Assembly (NCBI GenBank): GCA_036435485.1
Contig: CM071595.1
Span: 107,934,580-107,998,579 of the forward strand
Direction: 5' to 3'
Origin: Saposhnikovia divaricata
Taxonomy: Eukaryota; Streptophyta; Magnoliopsida; Apiales; Apiaceae
Length of the DNA: 64,000 bases
The first letter of the stretch is position 1. Each line of letters opens with the position of its first letter. Positions 11,871 through 22,293 of this stretch are shown here, piece by piece. The notes below the pieces were generated by a model. It did no database searches. It saw only the letters and a list, made by a program, of their open reading frames with translations, and was not told where the DNA came from. A program made the position numbers and the translations under genes.

Positions 11871-11883
11871 TGGCATCAAGAGC
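11871..11883 (+). other. Primer-binding site of copia element 2
   Basis: TGGCATCAAGAGC, two bases after the LTR end, is a variant of the tRNA-iMet complement TGGTATCAGAGC (one substitution and one extra A). Confidence 0.75.
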
Positions 11884-12367
11884 TAGGTTCAATGGTTCTG
11901 CGATTTTTGATACGATGTCCATGTCGTAATTATATATGCATGTATATAGTGGTAGGCTTGTATATTCTGTTTTGCAGGTTGTTATCCACTATTATGGCCA
12001 TGTATATTTTAATTATGTGTTTGGATCCCGCGTGGTTTAATCGTGGTTAATTTATGTTTGGTTTCCACGTGGTTTATCGTGGTTGTAAAACACGAGGGTT
12101 GATCGTGTTAATAGATTTTGCAAAATTAGTTTTGTATTAGATCTATTTTTTATGTAATTGTTTGATGGATTTTGTTAAGATCCGGGTATTTTGTAACAAT
12201 TACGTGCGATCGGAAATTAAATCGGAGCAATAAAGTTTTCCGTTGCGTAGCTGATTGTTCGATTGAATTGCTGGTAATAACATAAGTTCGAACAGAAAGT
12301 TGAAGACGACAGAAGTCTAGCGACAGAGGAGAGGCGGCGCTCGTGCAAAAATTCTGTTAAAGCATGG

Positions 12368-12429
12368 TAACGCAGGAGCTACCTGCGTTATAGGCCCTAG
12401 AGGCTATAACGCATGTGCGTCATGCGTTA
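12368..12429 (+). other. Two adjacent hairpins in the copia 2 leader
   Basis: TAACGCAGG (12368-12376) pairs with CCTGCGTTA (12382-12390) over a 5-base loop. TAACGCAT (12407-12414) pairs with ATGCGTTA (12422-12429) over a 7-base loop. Both stems share the sequence TAACGCA, so the two can also pair with each other. They lie about 500 bases after the primer-binding site, a common place for packaging or dimerisation elements. Confidence 0.5.
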
Positions 12430-12942
12430 CAGCCCTGGAACAGACGCTGGAGGGCGGTAACGCAGGCTGAACATGCGTGACTGGCGTTGGAAGGCAGAAT
12501 TTTATTTTTTTTCCCAGCAGATGCATGCGCAACAGTGTGGCTTGTTTGGAGGCTGCAGAAATTATTTTCGGGGCCATAATAGTGGATTTAATTATTGCTT
12601 TATATTTTAATTCAGCTATTTAATTTTTAATTATTGCTTTAATTAATTATTATGTGTGTTGTTAATTATGTGTGTAATTTTTAATTGCATGTTTTACATA
12701 ATTAGGACGACATGGACATAGATTTTTATTTATTGCTTTAATTAAATGTTATATGTTGTTAAATTATGTGTGTATTATGAATGCATGTTAGACATGATTG
12801 TAATGACATAGGCCCCATTTAATTTTAAAATTCCTCAATTTTTTTAAATAAAAATTCTAAGTGGGTGAGGGAATTAATTAGGAATTAAATCCCACGGTCT
12901 CCATTATTTTGTTTGTAATATAACCTTTTTAAAAATGTAGAT

Positions 12943-13376
12943 GGTATATATGATCACCTAACGTGGCGTACTATTTACGGTATTTTAAAAGGTTGCAGAA
13001 ATTATTAGAACAAAATTCTTAAATTAAATAACGAATATTGAAAGGTATATAGATCACCCTAACGTGACATACCAAGTTTCATAGAATTCGTTAGGAAAAT
13101 TAGATACTCTTTTTGATGTTGACTATAGAGAATTCTGTCTAGGAATTGGGTTTTAAGCGAGGCCGTTGTGACTCCTCCGAGACCTGGGAATTATCCATTA
13201 ATATATCAAACGGATGTATTTAGTTGGAGTAATTTAAGAATTTAAATAATGGTATATACTTAGCTATGAAAAATAATATATAGTCCACCCTAACGTGGCG
13301 TATTATTTAGTAATAGGACCGAAGTAATATTTAAACGAATTTAAGTGGTATATATGTCACCCATCGTGGCGTACCA
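12943..13376 (+). repeat. Four dispersed copies of a ~31-bp leader motif
   Basis: Copies lie at 12943-12973, 13044-13074, 13274-13304 and 13347-13376. The core reads TATATGATCACCCTAACGTG then GCGTACCA. The ends GGTA and TACC are complementary, and the core contains ACGTGGC, a G-box-like hexamer. Spacing is irregular, so this is not a tandem array. Confidence 0.65.
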
Positions 13377-13397
13377 GATACTTATGGTGTTTAAATA

Positions 13398-13402
13398 TTA
13401 CT
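13398..13402. repeat. Target-site duplication TTACT, left
   Basis: It is identical to 18173-18177 and directly abuts TGTAACACCCCC, the end of the inverted solo LTR. Confidence 0.9.
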
Positions 13403-13731
13403 TGTAACACCCCCAGATCCGGGGTCCGGGATCCGGTCGTTACGGTTTCCAATTCTGTCCACAACACTTGAACTTTCCTTAACATAAAATAAATTACATC
13501 TCTATGACCCAACACAACAATGTAAAACACACCCGTTATAGTCCCAGAGATGAAATCAGAGTAACAATCAAATTTTTATTAATCACATTATGAGTTCTTA
13601 CAATCCAAAAGAATTTCAATAAAAATACATACTCTTTGCCATCCATTTACATAAGTCATACTAGACCATATACTTGGTACTGAAAGAATAAATATATCCT
13701 ACCAATAGCTTCTTCTTCAGCTCTGGTAGTC

Positions 13732-13782
13732 TCATCGTCCTCGCCCGCGTCGAGTGCGCCTTGTGCGAGTCATCTGGTCTAG
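13732..13782 (-). pseudogene. H3-tail-like ORF0 exon in solo LTR copy C
   Basis: On the minus strand an acceptor-like ACAACAACAG ends at 13783 and the exon starts at 13782. The ATG is at 13773, and the frame reads M-T-R-T-R-R-T-R-R-G-R-G-R then stops at 13732. Position and context match the exon at 53525. The next frame is open and acidic beyond this point (G-E-D-D-E-T-T-R-A-E-E-E), so a one-base change in a GGG run may have truncated it. It is Arg-rich; similarity to the H3 tail is limited to M-x-R-T and T-x-R, weaker than in copy B. Confidence 0.4.
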
Positions 13783-14749
13783 CTGTTGTTGTGATATAAT
13801 AATTAAGCAAGGGTGAGCAATAGCCCACCAACAATAATATATAACTGAACGATAATATATAACAGTTCAAAAGTATCTTTCAAACCATATGCCATGCAAT
13901 TACGGAAATGGTGCCAGTATAATATGAACGATGAAGTTACAAGGTAACTTAAAGTATTTGTTTGTAGAAATATCTGCTACATCAAAAGTAATCGTGATAT
14001 TCTCATTGTCATTAAAAGGAGGAACTTGCATGAAAAGATTGCAATTCCAGTTATGAACACTTTTCCAGCTTTGCCAACAGTAATCATGTTGCAGGAAATA
14101 AATAAGTTTGGATGATGAACCAATGATGGAGTATTCACCGCGCCCGCTGTTCCAATCTTGATGATCAGTCGAGATCGTACAGCTCAAATTAGATTTACTA
14201 CCGGTAGAAGGAAGAACTGACGGCTTTACTTGTATACCGCCTTACTAGCTCTCCCCGGCCAACGGTTGGGCCAAAGGGGATGGACCGGCGCTACTCGGCC
14301 TCTTACACGACTCCTAGTTCAAATAGAATTCATGATTCTGAATGTAACGTTCGTCCCCCTTTCCCCAAGTATAATACTTGTTGATAAGACTCCACAAAGT
14401 AGTCGTATCTAGTTGGAAAGGAAAATTCACCAATAACTTCCAAGCTATTGCTTGGTAACGAATATCAACTTGTTCCAACCATCTTACCCCTCGAAAGATG
14501 AGAAGGTAAACAACGACTTAATAAGTCAATAGCACCCGAGTTGCGAGTGAAGAGAATACTTTATGACCGGAAAGTCGACAAGATAAATATCATTTTCCAA
14601 GTAAGGTTCCCTTATTAGGAGGGAGATAGACGCAAAGAAGAATGATGTCTGAGAACCTTTCTTGATATAAGATTAATAATAATATGACTCCGAAATATTT
14701 TCCGTAATAATCGAAGAAGATAAACCTTATTGAGGTTATTCTAAGTAGG

Positions 14750-15365
14750 GAATAAATATTCAGAGAATATTTATTGAATTAAAAATATTTAAAGAATATT
14801 TAGGAATATGAAAGAATATCTTTAATCAGAGTATTTCTCAAAATAATCCTTGAAGAAATATCAGGAGAATATTTATTGAATAAATAAATATTTACACGAA
14901 TATTCAAAATAATATTCATTAATTAATAAGGAATTTAAATGAATATTCAAAAAGTAATATTCATTTAATGAATAATATTCAAAATGAATATCAAGTAATA
15001 TTCATTTAGTAATCTGAGCTTTAAATGAATATTCGAGATAATATTCGATAAATAAATCAAGCTTCAGATGAATATTAGAATAATATTCATCAAGTAAGTA
15101 ATATCTTAAATGAATATTCAAAAGTAATATTCATTTAATAAAATAATATTCTAAATGGATATTCAAATAATATTCATTTAGTAGTCCAATCTTTAGAAGA
15201 ATATTCGGAATAATAATCGATAATTTATTCGACTTTGAATGAATATTGAAAAATATTATTCGTCGAATGGTTACGTTCAAATAATTATTTGAAGTAAGGA
15301 TTGTTAAATAAATAATCTCGAACGAATATTCAAATAATATTCGTCACCCAAATAATGGAAAATAT
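14750..15365. repeat. Array of AATATTC-centred inverted repeats
   Basis: More than a dozen copies of GAATATTC and ATAATATTCAT, in pairs such as ATGAATATTCAAAAGTAATATTCAT, give imperfect hairpins spaced 30 to 70 bases apart across about 600 bases of the solo LTR. Units are too diverged for a simple satellite. Confidence 0.6.
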
Positions 15366-15593
15366 TTACTTAAATATTTTCCTCCGAGGTAATATCGATA
15401 TATCAAGAAATATTGACTCCCTGTCTATATTTGACGAATAAGATGTATACGCCCTTCTATGAGAGTCTTACAATAACCGGCTTATAATTGATACGTTAGT
15501 TATCTAATTTATAAGCCAATAAACAATCAGGGAACAAGCATAACGATATAACTTGAAAGTAGGCATGCATGCTATGGTATATGTATAACAGAA

Positions 15594-15596
<3 letters not shown>

Positions 15597-15637
<41 letters not shown>
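15597..15637. repeat. (AT)n microsatellite
   Basis: About 20 uninterrupted AT units in the solo LTR. Confidence 0.95.
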
Positions 15638-15641
<4 letters not shown>

Positions 15642-17770
15642 CACAACAACAGCCTAAAAGAAGGGAATTGAAACTTGCCTGGTAGTCGAGTACGGTAAGG
15701 GGTAGTGGTAGCGGGTCCCGGGTCAGCTTGGTGATCTATAAATAGCCAAGGCATTCGGGATTAATCACTTAACATCTTAAAAGTTAAGTTATACTTAAAT
15801 CAAAACACGTTCTCGAGTTATCTCGTTATACCCCTTTTTGTGGATTCCTTTTATCATTGATCCGACCCGACATTCGTTCGTTAATACGACATGTCACTGT
15901 ACTTACACTTGGGACATACTTAAGTCATACAAGTTCTAAAGTCGATCGTTACGAACCAATATTATACTCAGAGTTTTATCGCCCGTTTTCTAAGTGTTTT
16001 ACCGAAGTTATAATAGAGTCGTCTTTAGGGGTTCGTTCACGTTTAACCTCGACTCGAATATTTTTAATAAATCGAAAAATGATCCTTTTGACATACGGTT
16101 TTCTTTCACACCTTTCTTTTTACCTCTAGTATTTATTTACCAAGATTCGTCATGACTTTACATATTTTACGAGGGTTCAATTTCAGTGACGAACTTTCGT
16201 TTACGGATTCGAACTACTTTTAGTAAATCGGTCATAAATCCTAAACCGTAAGTCTGTTTGATTCGATTCTTTTTCCAAAATGATCTACGACTCAAGATCT
16301 ACAAGGGCATGTTAGATACTTGTCCAGTTTCAGCCATTAGACCTACTGTGATGCACGGTTTTCAATGATTAACGAAATTTCAGCATTATAACGGCTATAA
16401 TACGAACGTTCCAAAAATCGCAATCAACAACCCAAGCCACACCGGGCATCAATACAACTTATACACATAATAATCATCTCACAAGTCCAGAAGCTACTGA
16501 TCTTAGCATCAAAATCATCATGCATCTTAAATCATATAACTAATTACATAATCATGCTTATAATTATCACTATAATCATACCAAGCTAAATCCATCAAAA
16601 ACATTCATAAATCTCAAATCAAATGCTAGGGTTTCAAGAGATCTACCTTCCTTGGAGTATGATATAACCTTAATAAGCTTGGTATGGTCCTTGTCTAGCT
16701 TAATCAAACCTTAGATCATCCAAAGAAATCATGAAAACAAAGTTAGTTTCTAAGATCCCCTATTCATCATCAATCTTGTAAAAATCATATAAAATCAAAA
16801 ACTAAGAGTTTGGTTCTAAAATTTTTACCACACCTTCTACTCTTCAAGGGATTTATTTTGAGCTATAGAACACAAGAATCCAACCATGGGAGCTAGGGTT
16901 TTGAGCCCCATCTTTATACTGATCAGAACCTGGACAGTTTTTGTCCTCCAACTTTAAGCATGGATTTGACTAGGCTATAGTACTTGGATTTCCATGAAAT
17001 TTGGAACGAACCTTGCCCATGGAGTAGAGAAACTATGGTTAAAATTTGGTGATTTTATCATGGATAGAAATGGAGATATGAATTTTTTTCTTAAGCTTGG
17101 TTCTGCTGGGCAGTTTTTGGAGAAATGTGTTTTTGCTTGCTTTTTTTTCCTTTCTTCACCCTTTTGATCATAATATCTAGATATTATTGGATGTGTGTGG
17201 CTGGTGGCTCACCTTGGGGCTTGTGCAAAGAGTCTTGGAGAAGCTTGGTAGATATTTGTTTTGTTTCTTGTTTGATTTAAGTGATTTAAATCACTTAACT
17301 CCTAAATTGTTTTGATTTAATCCTTGATTAAATAATTTAATCCACTCGATATAATTCTCTTGATGATCATATAGGATATTTAATCTTGTCACAATCTTGA
17401 TCCTTAATCCCTGATTCGTTCGCTTAATTGCTTAATCTCGTTGTAAAGTTTCAGCAGTTTCTAGAACGCTTGATTCACTGTCTCAGTGGTTTTCGTTCTA
17501 ATTTCTAAAATCAAATATAATAAAATTCCAAAATATCAAATCCTCAAAGTTAATATCTCAATTATTGGATTATAATAATATATAATCCACTGTTCGGTCA
17601 AATATTATACCGAAAAAGAATTTGGAATTTCTGAATTCCGATCGTCTCTGCATTCACTTATTTCCTCCGCGTATTACTAATATGACTTCGAAACATCCAT
17701 ATCACATCCCGTACATAGGGTGGCGTGAAAAGTTTTCCAACTTACAAAATCCACTATTCATCCATCGAAT

Positions 17771-17943
17771 TACTATTCACGTACAGGAAACACTATACAC
17801 GTACGGGAAATACTATGCACGTATGGGAAATACTATGCACGTACGGAAAACACTATGCACGTATGGGAAACACTATGCACGTATGGGAAACACTATGCAC
17901 GTACGGGAAAAACTATGCACGTATGGGAAACACTATGCACGTT
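17771..17943. repeat. 20-bp tandem array, about 8.5 copies
   Basis: The unit is GTATGGGAAACACTATGCAC with few substitutions. Because 20 is not a multiple of 3, the array gives the same repeated peptide in all three forward frames, which explains the overlapping chance ORFs at 17622-18099. Confidence 0.9.
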
Positions 17944-18172
17944 CTCATTTCCCTTCAAGGATCCATTAGCTTCTTCCTGGACGGTAGATTATTTTTATCT
18001 AGGTCCTCAACCATCAAATTACTCTATTCTGACAATATACCAATGCATCAGGATTATTGTCCAAAGCAATATCCATTCATTACAATAATTGTTCTTTGAA
18101 ACCACCATTCATTAGTGCTCTTTAACCACAATAAGAAAAGTTTTAATTCTACCCAAAATTCGGGTTATTACA

Positions 18173-18177
18173 TTACT
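18173..18177. repeat. Target-site duplication TTACT, right
   Basis: It matches 13398-13402. Confidence 0.9.
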
Positions 18178-18279
18178 GCATTAATTTTAAATTAATTGTT
18201 AGAGGAAACCAATAGGTTTTAAGATTTGTGCAACTCTCTGATTATGTGTTACATGTATGATTCTCAGGATTAGATCATT

Positions 18280-20529
18280 ATGGGCTTTAATCCACTATTC
18301 ACCATACTTGAGGATAACAAATTTACTGGACCAAACTATATTGAATGGAAACGTAATTTGGACATAGTGTTGACTGCTGAGGAGTACAAATTTTGTACTT
18401 ATGAACCCAAGCCAGATCAGCCTACTGAAGATGCTCCTGAAAGTGAGAAGGAGTATTATAAGCGGTGGGTTAAGGCTGATGAGATGTCGCGATGTTACAT
18501 TCTGGCAGCAATGTCGGGTGTTTTGCAGCATCAGCATCAGGCTATGGCCACTGCTTCAGATATGCTCTTTAATCTCAAGGAACTTTTTGGGGAACAGAAT
18601 AGGGCTGCTAGGCAAGTAGCAATGAAGGCTTTAATGAACACTCAGATGGCTGAAGGAACACCTGTAAGGGATCATGTTCTCAGGATGATGTCTCACCTGA
18701 ATGAGATGGAGATCCTTGGTGCTGATATTGATGGGGAAACCCAGATCGATGTCATCCTTATGAGTCTGCCCAAAAGTTTTGAGCAGTTCCGCTTGAATTA
18801 CACCATGAACAAAAGGATGTATAGTCTCGCGGAACTTCTGACAGAACTTCAGGCAGCTGAAGGACTCTTTAAGCAGAATGTTCAAGTGAATGTGGCTGAG
18901 AAAGCTTCTTCCTCTAAGTCGAAAGGCAAGAAGAAGAAAAAGGTTCAGACACAGAAAGCTGGAAAGGTTGCTAATGCAGTGGGAGTTCAAGGTGCTGTGA
19001 AAAAGCCTAAGGGCAAGTGCTTCAGGTGCAAGCAGTCAGGTCACTGGAAACAGGATTGTCCTCCTCCTAAGAAGACAAACAATATTGGTATGTCTCTTTC
19101 TCTAGTTACAGAAACATATATAGCGGCTATATCTACGAGCACTTGGTCTGTAGATACAGGAGCCACTGACCATGTTTGTAACTCTATGCAGGGGTTCCAG
19201 CAATCCAGAATGCTTAGAGATGGCGAGATATATGTGTTCATGGGAGATGCTACGAAAGTAGCAGTAGTTGCAGTTGGAATAATTACATTATCTTTTGGCG
19301 ATGATAGGATTTTGGTTTTGAACAATTTTCTTTATGTACCTTCGTTTAGAAGGAATTTAATTTCGGTTTCTAAACTTGCCATGGATGGTTATAATGTTTG
19401 TTTGGATCGTAATGTTTCTATTATGATGAATAAACGAGTTATATGTTCTGGTACATTGCAAGACAATTTATATATTATTAATCCTATCCAACCAATGCTG
19501 CAACATAAGGAAACTAATAACATTCTTTCTAGCTCAAATAAAAGAAAGAAACCTTCTGAATTGAACCAAACATATCTTTGGCACTTAAGATTAGGTCATA
19601 TTAACTTGAGGAGGATTCAAAGACTAGTAGTAGATGGGCCATTAGGCTCGTTGGCAGTGGAGCCATTTTCGGTTTGTGAATCCTGCTTGGAAGGTAAGAT
19701 GACTAATAGGCCTTTTAAAGCAAAGGGGAATAGAGCCAAAGAAGTGTTAGAATTGGTTCATACTGATTTATGTGGACCTGTGAGTATCCAAGCAAGAGGA
19801 GGTTATGAGTATTTTGTCACTTTCATTGACGATTATTCTAGATATGGGTACATTTATTTATTGCGCCGTAAGTCTGAGTGCTTTGAAAAATTCAAAGAGT
19901 ACAAAGCAAGTGCGGAGAAGCGACATCTTGGAAAATGTATCAAGTCACTACGATCAGATCGTGGTGGTGAATACTTGCTTGGAGAATTTAGGGAATATTT
20001 ATCAGAAAATGGGATCACATCCCAGTTGTCTGCACCTGGCACAGCTCAGCAGAATGGTGTAGCAGAGAGAAGGAATCGGACTCTTTTAGAGAGTGTTAGA
20101 TCGATGATGAGTTATTCAGATTTACCCAAGTCATTCTGGGGATATGCTATAGAAACAGCGGCTTACCTTCTGAACTTGGTACCTTCTAAGTCGGTTCCCA
20201 AGACTCCAATAGAATTGTGGACTGGTAACAAACCAAGTCTAAGACATATTCGGATTTGGGGTTGTCCAGCACATGTGCTGAACAAGAACGCGACCAAGTT
20301 AGAATCTCGTATAGAAGTAAGGCTGTTTGTAGGCTATCCCATGGGAACGAAAGGTTATTCATTTTATAGTCCTAGGGATCGAGATATCATTGTTAGCACC
20401 AATGCTAGATTCCTAGAAGAAGACTATATAATGAACCATAAACCCATGAGTAGTATCGTTTTAGAGGAACTAGTGGGAGGGACAGATAATCCCCAAGTGC
20501 CAATAGTACATGTAGAACAGCCACAATAA
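18280..20529 (+). CDS. Copia element 2 gag, protease and integrase
   Basis: A single 749-codon frame. The capsid region fills about residues 1-220. A CCHC knuckle (C-F-R-C, G-H-W, D-C) is near residue 247. The protease active site is W-S-V-D-T-G-A-T-D-H near 287. The integrase zinc region starts near 430 (W-H-L-R-L-G-H-I-N), and the catalytic acidic residues are in H-T-D-L, R-S-D-R-G and V-A-E-R-R. The start ATG at 18280 follows the leader, 103 bases after the nested LTR and its duplication. The frame ends at TAA 20527-20529, but coding continues in the same frame at 20530-20790, so this stop is a mutation rather than the natural end. All visible catalytic residues are present. Confidence 0.9.
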   Translation: MGFNPLFTILEDNKFTGPNYIEWKRNLDIVLTAEEYKFCTYEPKPDQPTEDAPESEKEYYKRWVKADEMSRCYILAAMSGVLQHQHQAMATASDMLFNLKELFGEQNRAARQVAMKALMNTQMAEGTPVRDHVLRMMSHLNEMEILGADIDGETQIDVILMSLPKSFEQFRLNYTMNKRMYSLAELLTELQAAEGLFKQNVQVNVAEKASSSKSKGKKKKKVQTQKAGKVANAVGVQGAVKKPKGKCFRCKQSGHWKQDCPPPKKTNNIGMSLSLVTETYIAAISTSTWSVDTGATDHVCNSMQGFQQSRMLRDGEIYVFMGDATKVAVVAVGIITLSFGDDRILVLNNFLYVPSFRRNLISVSKLAMDGYNVCLDRNVSIMMNKRVICSGTLQDNLYIINPIQPMLQHKETNNILSSSNKRKKPSELNQTYLWHLRLGHINLRRIQRLVVDGPLGSLAVEPFSVCESCLEGKMTNRPFKAKGNRAKEVLELVHTDLCGPVSIQARGGYEYFVTFIDDYSRYGYIYLLRRKSECFEKFKEYKASAEKRHLGKCIKSLRSDRGGEYLLGEFREYLSENGITSQLSAPGTAQQNGVAERRNRTLLESVRSMMSYSDLPKSFWGYAIETAAYLLNLVPSKSVPKTPIELWTGNKPSLRHIRIWGCPAHVLNKNATKLESRIEVRLFVGYPMGTKGYSFYSPRDRDIIVSTNARFLEEDYIMNHKPMSSIVLEELVGGTDNPQVPIVHVEQPQ

Positions 20530-22223
20530 AATGCACAACTTAACACTAATACTGCACCAGTGCCTCGTCGTAGTGGGAGGGTTGTTCAACAACCAGATAG
20601 ATTCATGTTTTTGGGAGAGTCATCGGACTTGGTCTCTGGCGAACATGATGAGGATCCCAGGACATACGAAGAGGGAATTCTAGATAAAGATGCAAATCTA
20701 TGGCAAAAGGCAATGGAATCTGAGATGGAATCTATGTATTCCAATCAAGTTTGGGAGCTCGTGGAACCACCCAAAGGTGTAAAACCCATGGATGTATGTG
20801 GATCTACAAGAAGAAAAGAGGATCTGACAAAAAGGTGAAAGCCCGGAAAGCACGACTTGTTGCGAAGGGGTATACTCAGAAAGAAGGGATCGATTATGAG
20901 AAAACCATTTTGCCGGTTGTTATGCTTAAGTCGATCCGGATTCTTTTATCTATAGTAGCTCATCTCGATTATGAGATTTGGCAAATGGATGTCAAGACAG
21001 CTTTCCTTAATGGAAGTCTTGTGGAAACCATCTATATGCAACAACCAAAAGGATTCATTAAGAAAGGCCAAGAGCATCTTGTTTGTAAGCTTAAGAGGTC
21101 TATTTATAGACTAAAACAAGCTTCTAGGGACTGGAATATTGGTTTTGATCAGGCAGTCCAGTCATATGGATTTGATCAAAGTCCAAGCGAATCATGTGTG
21201 TATAAGAGAAGTGAGGGTAATGCAGTGGTTTTTCTAGTACTGTATGTAGATGACATTTTACTCATTGGAAACAATGTTAAGATGTTGTCATCAGTAAAGG
21301 CATGGTTGTTCAAACAATTTGAAATGAAGGACTTAGGTGAAGCGGCATACATCCTTGGGATCAAAGTAATAAGGGATCGCAAGAAAAGGATGTTGGCTTT
21401 ATCTCAAGAGCCCTACATTGATGAAGTATTAGCTCGTTTTAACATGCAGAACTCTAAGAAAGGTTTTCTACCTTTTAAGCATGGAGTGGCTCTATCCAAG
21501 GAGCAGTGTCCTTCGACACCTAAGGATATAGAGAGCATGAAAGCAGTTCCTTATGCTTCGGCATGTGGAAGCTTAATGTATGCTATGTTATGTACGAGGC
21601 CTGACATCTGCTTTGCTGTAGGCATGGTTAGTAGATATCAGTCGAACCCAGGTCAGGAACATTGGAGTGCAGTAAAAACTATACTCAAGTACCTGAGAAG
21701 GACCAAGGAGTATATGTTAATTTACAAGGCCTCAGATCTATTTCCTTTGGGATATACTGATTCAGATTTTCAATCAGATAGGGATAAGAGGAAATCAACC
21801 TCGGGATATGTTTTTACTTTGGGAGGTGGAGCCGTTATATGGAGGAGTGTAAAGCAGAAATGCATTGCAGACTCTACCATGGAAGCCGAGTACGTGGCGG
21901 CCTCTGAGGCTGCAAAGGAGGCTGTATGGTTCAAGAACTTCCTTTTGGACTTGGATGTGGTACCTAATTTGCCTAGGAGCTTGACAGTGTATTGTGATAA
22001 CACTGGTGCTGTGGCAAATTCGAAGGAACCACGAGATCAAAAAGCAGCTAAACATATTGAACATAAGTATCATCTCATACGAGGAATCGTAAAGCGAGGA
22101 GATATAGTTGTGGCTCACATATCATCAGAAGACAACCAGACAGATCCTTTCACAAAGAGCTTGCCAGCCAAAGTTTTTGACAGGCATGTGGAAGCGATAG
22201 GAGTCAGATGGATGGACACATAG
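20530..22223 (+). pseudogene. Copia element 2 reverse transcriptase and RNase H (one frameshift)
   Basis: Reading continues after the stop at 20527 through P-R-R-S-G-R-V-V to G-V-K-P-M near 20790. There the frame shifts, and the rest is open to 22223. RT keeps the Y-V-D-D box (nt 21244-21255), and RNase H keeps D-S-D-F, E-A-E-Y and the C-terminal D-N-T-G-A motif. Reverse transcriptase makes the element cDNA from its RNA. With one stop and one shift this copy needs a helper. The polypurine tract follows at 22281. Confidence 0.85.
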
Positions 22224-22280
22224 TTTTTTGTGTAATAGTGGATTAAATAAACACTGATATACTCATAGAATATTTTGAGC

Positions 22281-22293
22281 ATAAGTGGGAGAT
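22281..22293 (+). other. Polypurine tract of copia element 2
   Basis: ATAAGTGGGAGAT immediately precedes the 3' LTR start TGTTGG at 22294, as in most plant copia elements. Confidence 0.85.

Larger units (their letters stand above)
11884..13397 (+). other. Untranslated leader of copia element 2
   Basis: This is about 1.5 kb without a credible reading frame between primer-binding site and gag (gag resumes after the nested LTR at 18280). It contains two adjacent stem-loops at 12368-12429 and four copies of a 31-base motif at 12943-13376, both listed separately. Packaging or translation control are the usual roles of such leaders; here that is inference. Confidence 0.6.
13403..18172 (-). mobile_element. 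Solo Tekay-type LTR (copy C), 4.77 kb, minus orientation
   Basis: It starts TGTAACACCCCC and ends GGGTTATTACA with a perfect 5-bp duplication TTACT on both sides. No primer-binding site or coding domain lies inside, so it is a solo LTR left by LTR-LTR recombination. Read on the minus strand its end (CCGGATCTGGGGGTGTTACA) matches the LTR end at 462, and it carries the same H3-like exon about 370 bases before that end. A possible TATA box on the minus strand is TATAAAG at 16912-16918. It contains a TA microsatellite, an AATATTC-rich array and a 20-bp tandem array, listed separately. Internal ORFs are short and not convincing. Confidence 0.85.

Noticed and set aside
13900..14412. Small ORFs in the solo LTR (13900-14187 minus, 14230-14412 plus)
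   Set aside because: Short, no domain, compositionally unremarkable, and no counterpart in the other Tekay LTRs.
17771..17943. CRISPR-like array
   Set aside because: Units are directly tandem without spacers, and this is a plant nuclear genome.
17622..18099. Three overlapping plus-strand ORFs with repeats of M-H-V-W-E-T-L-C-T-Y-G-K
   Set aside because: They are the three frames of a 20-bp tandem array; the repetition is DNA-level, not protein-level.
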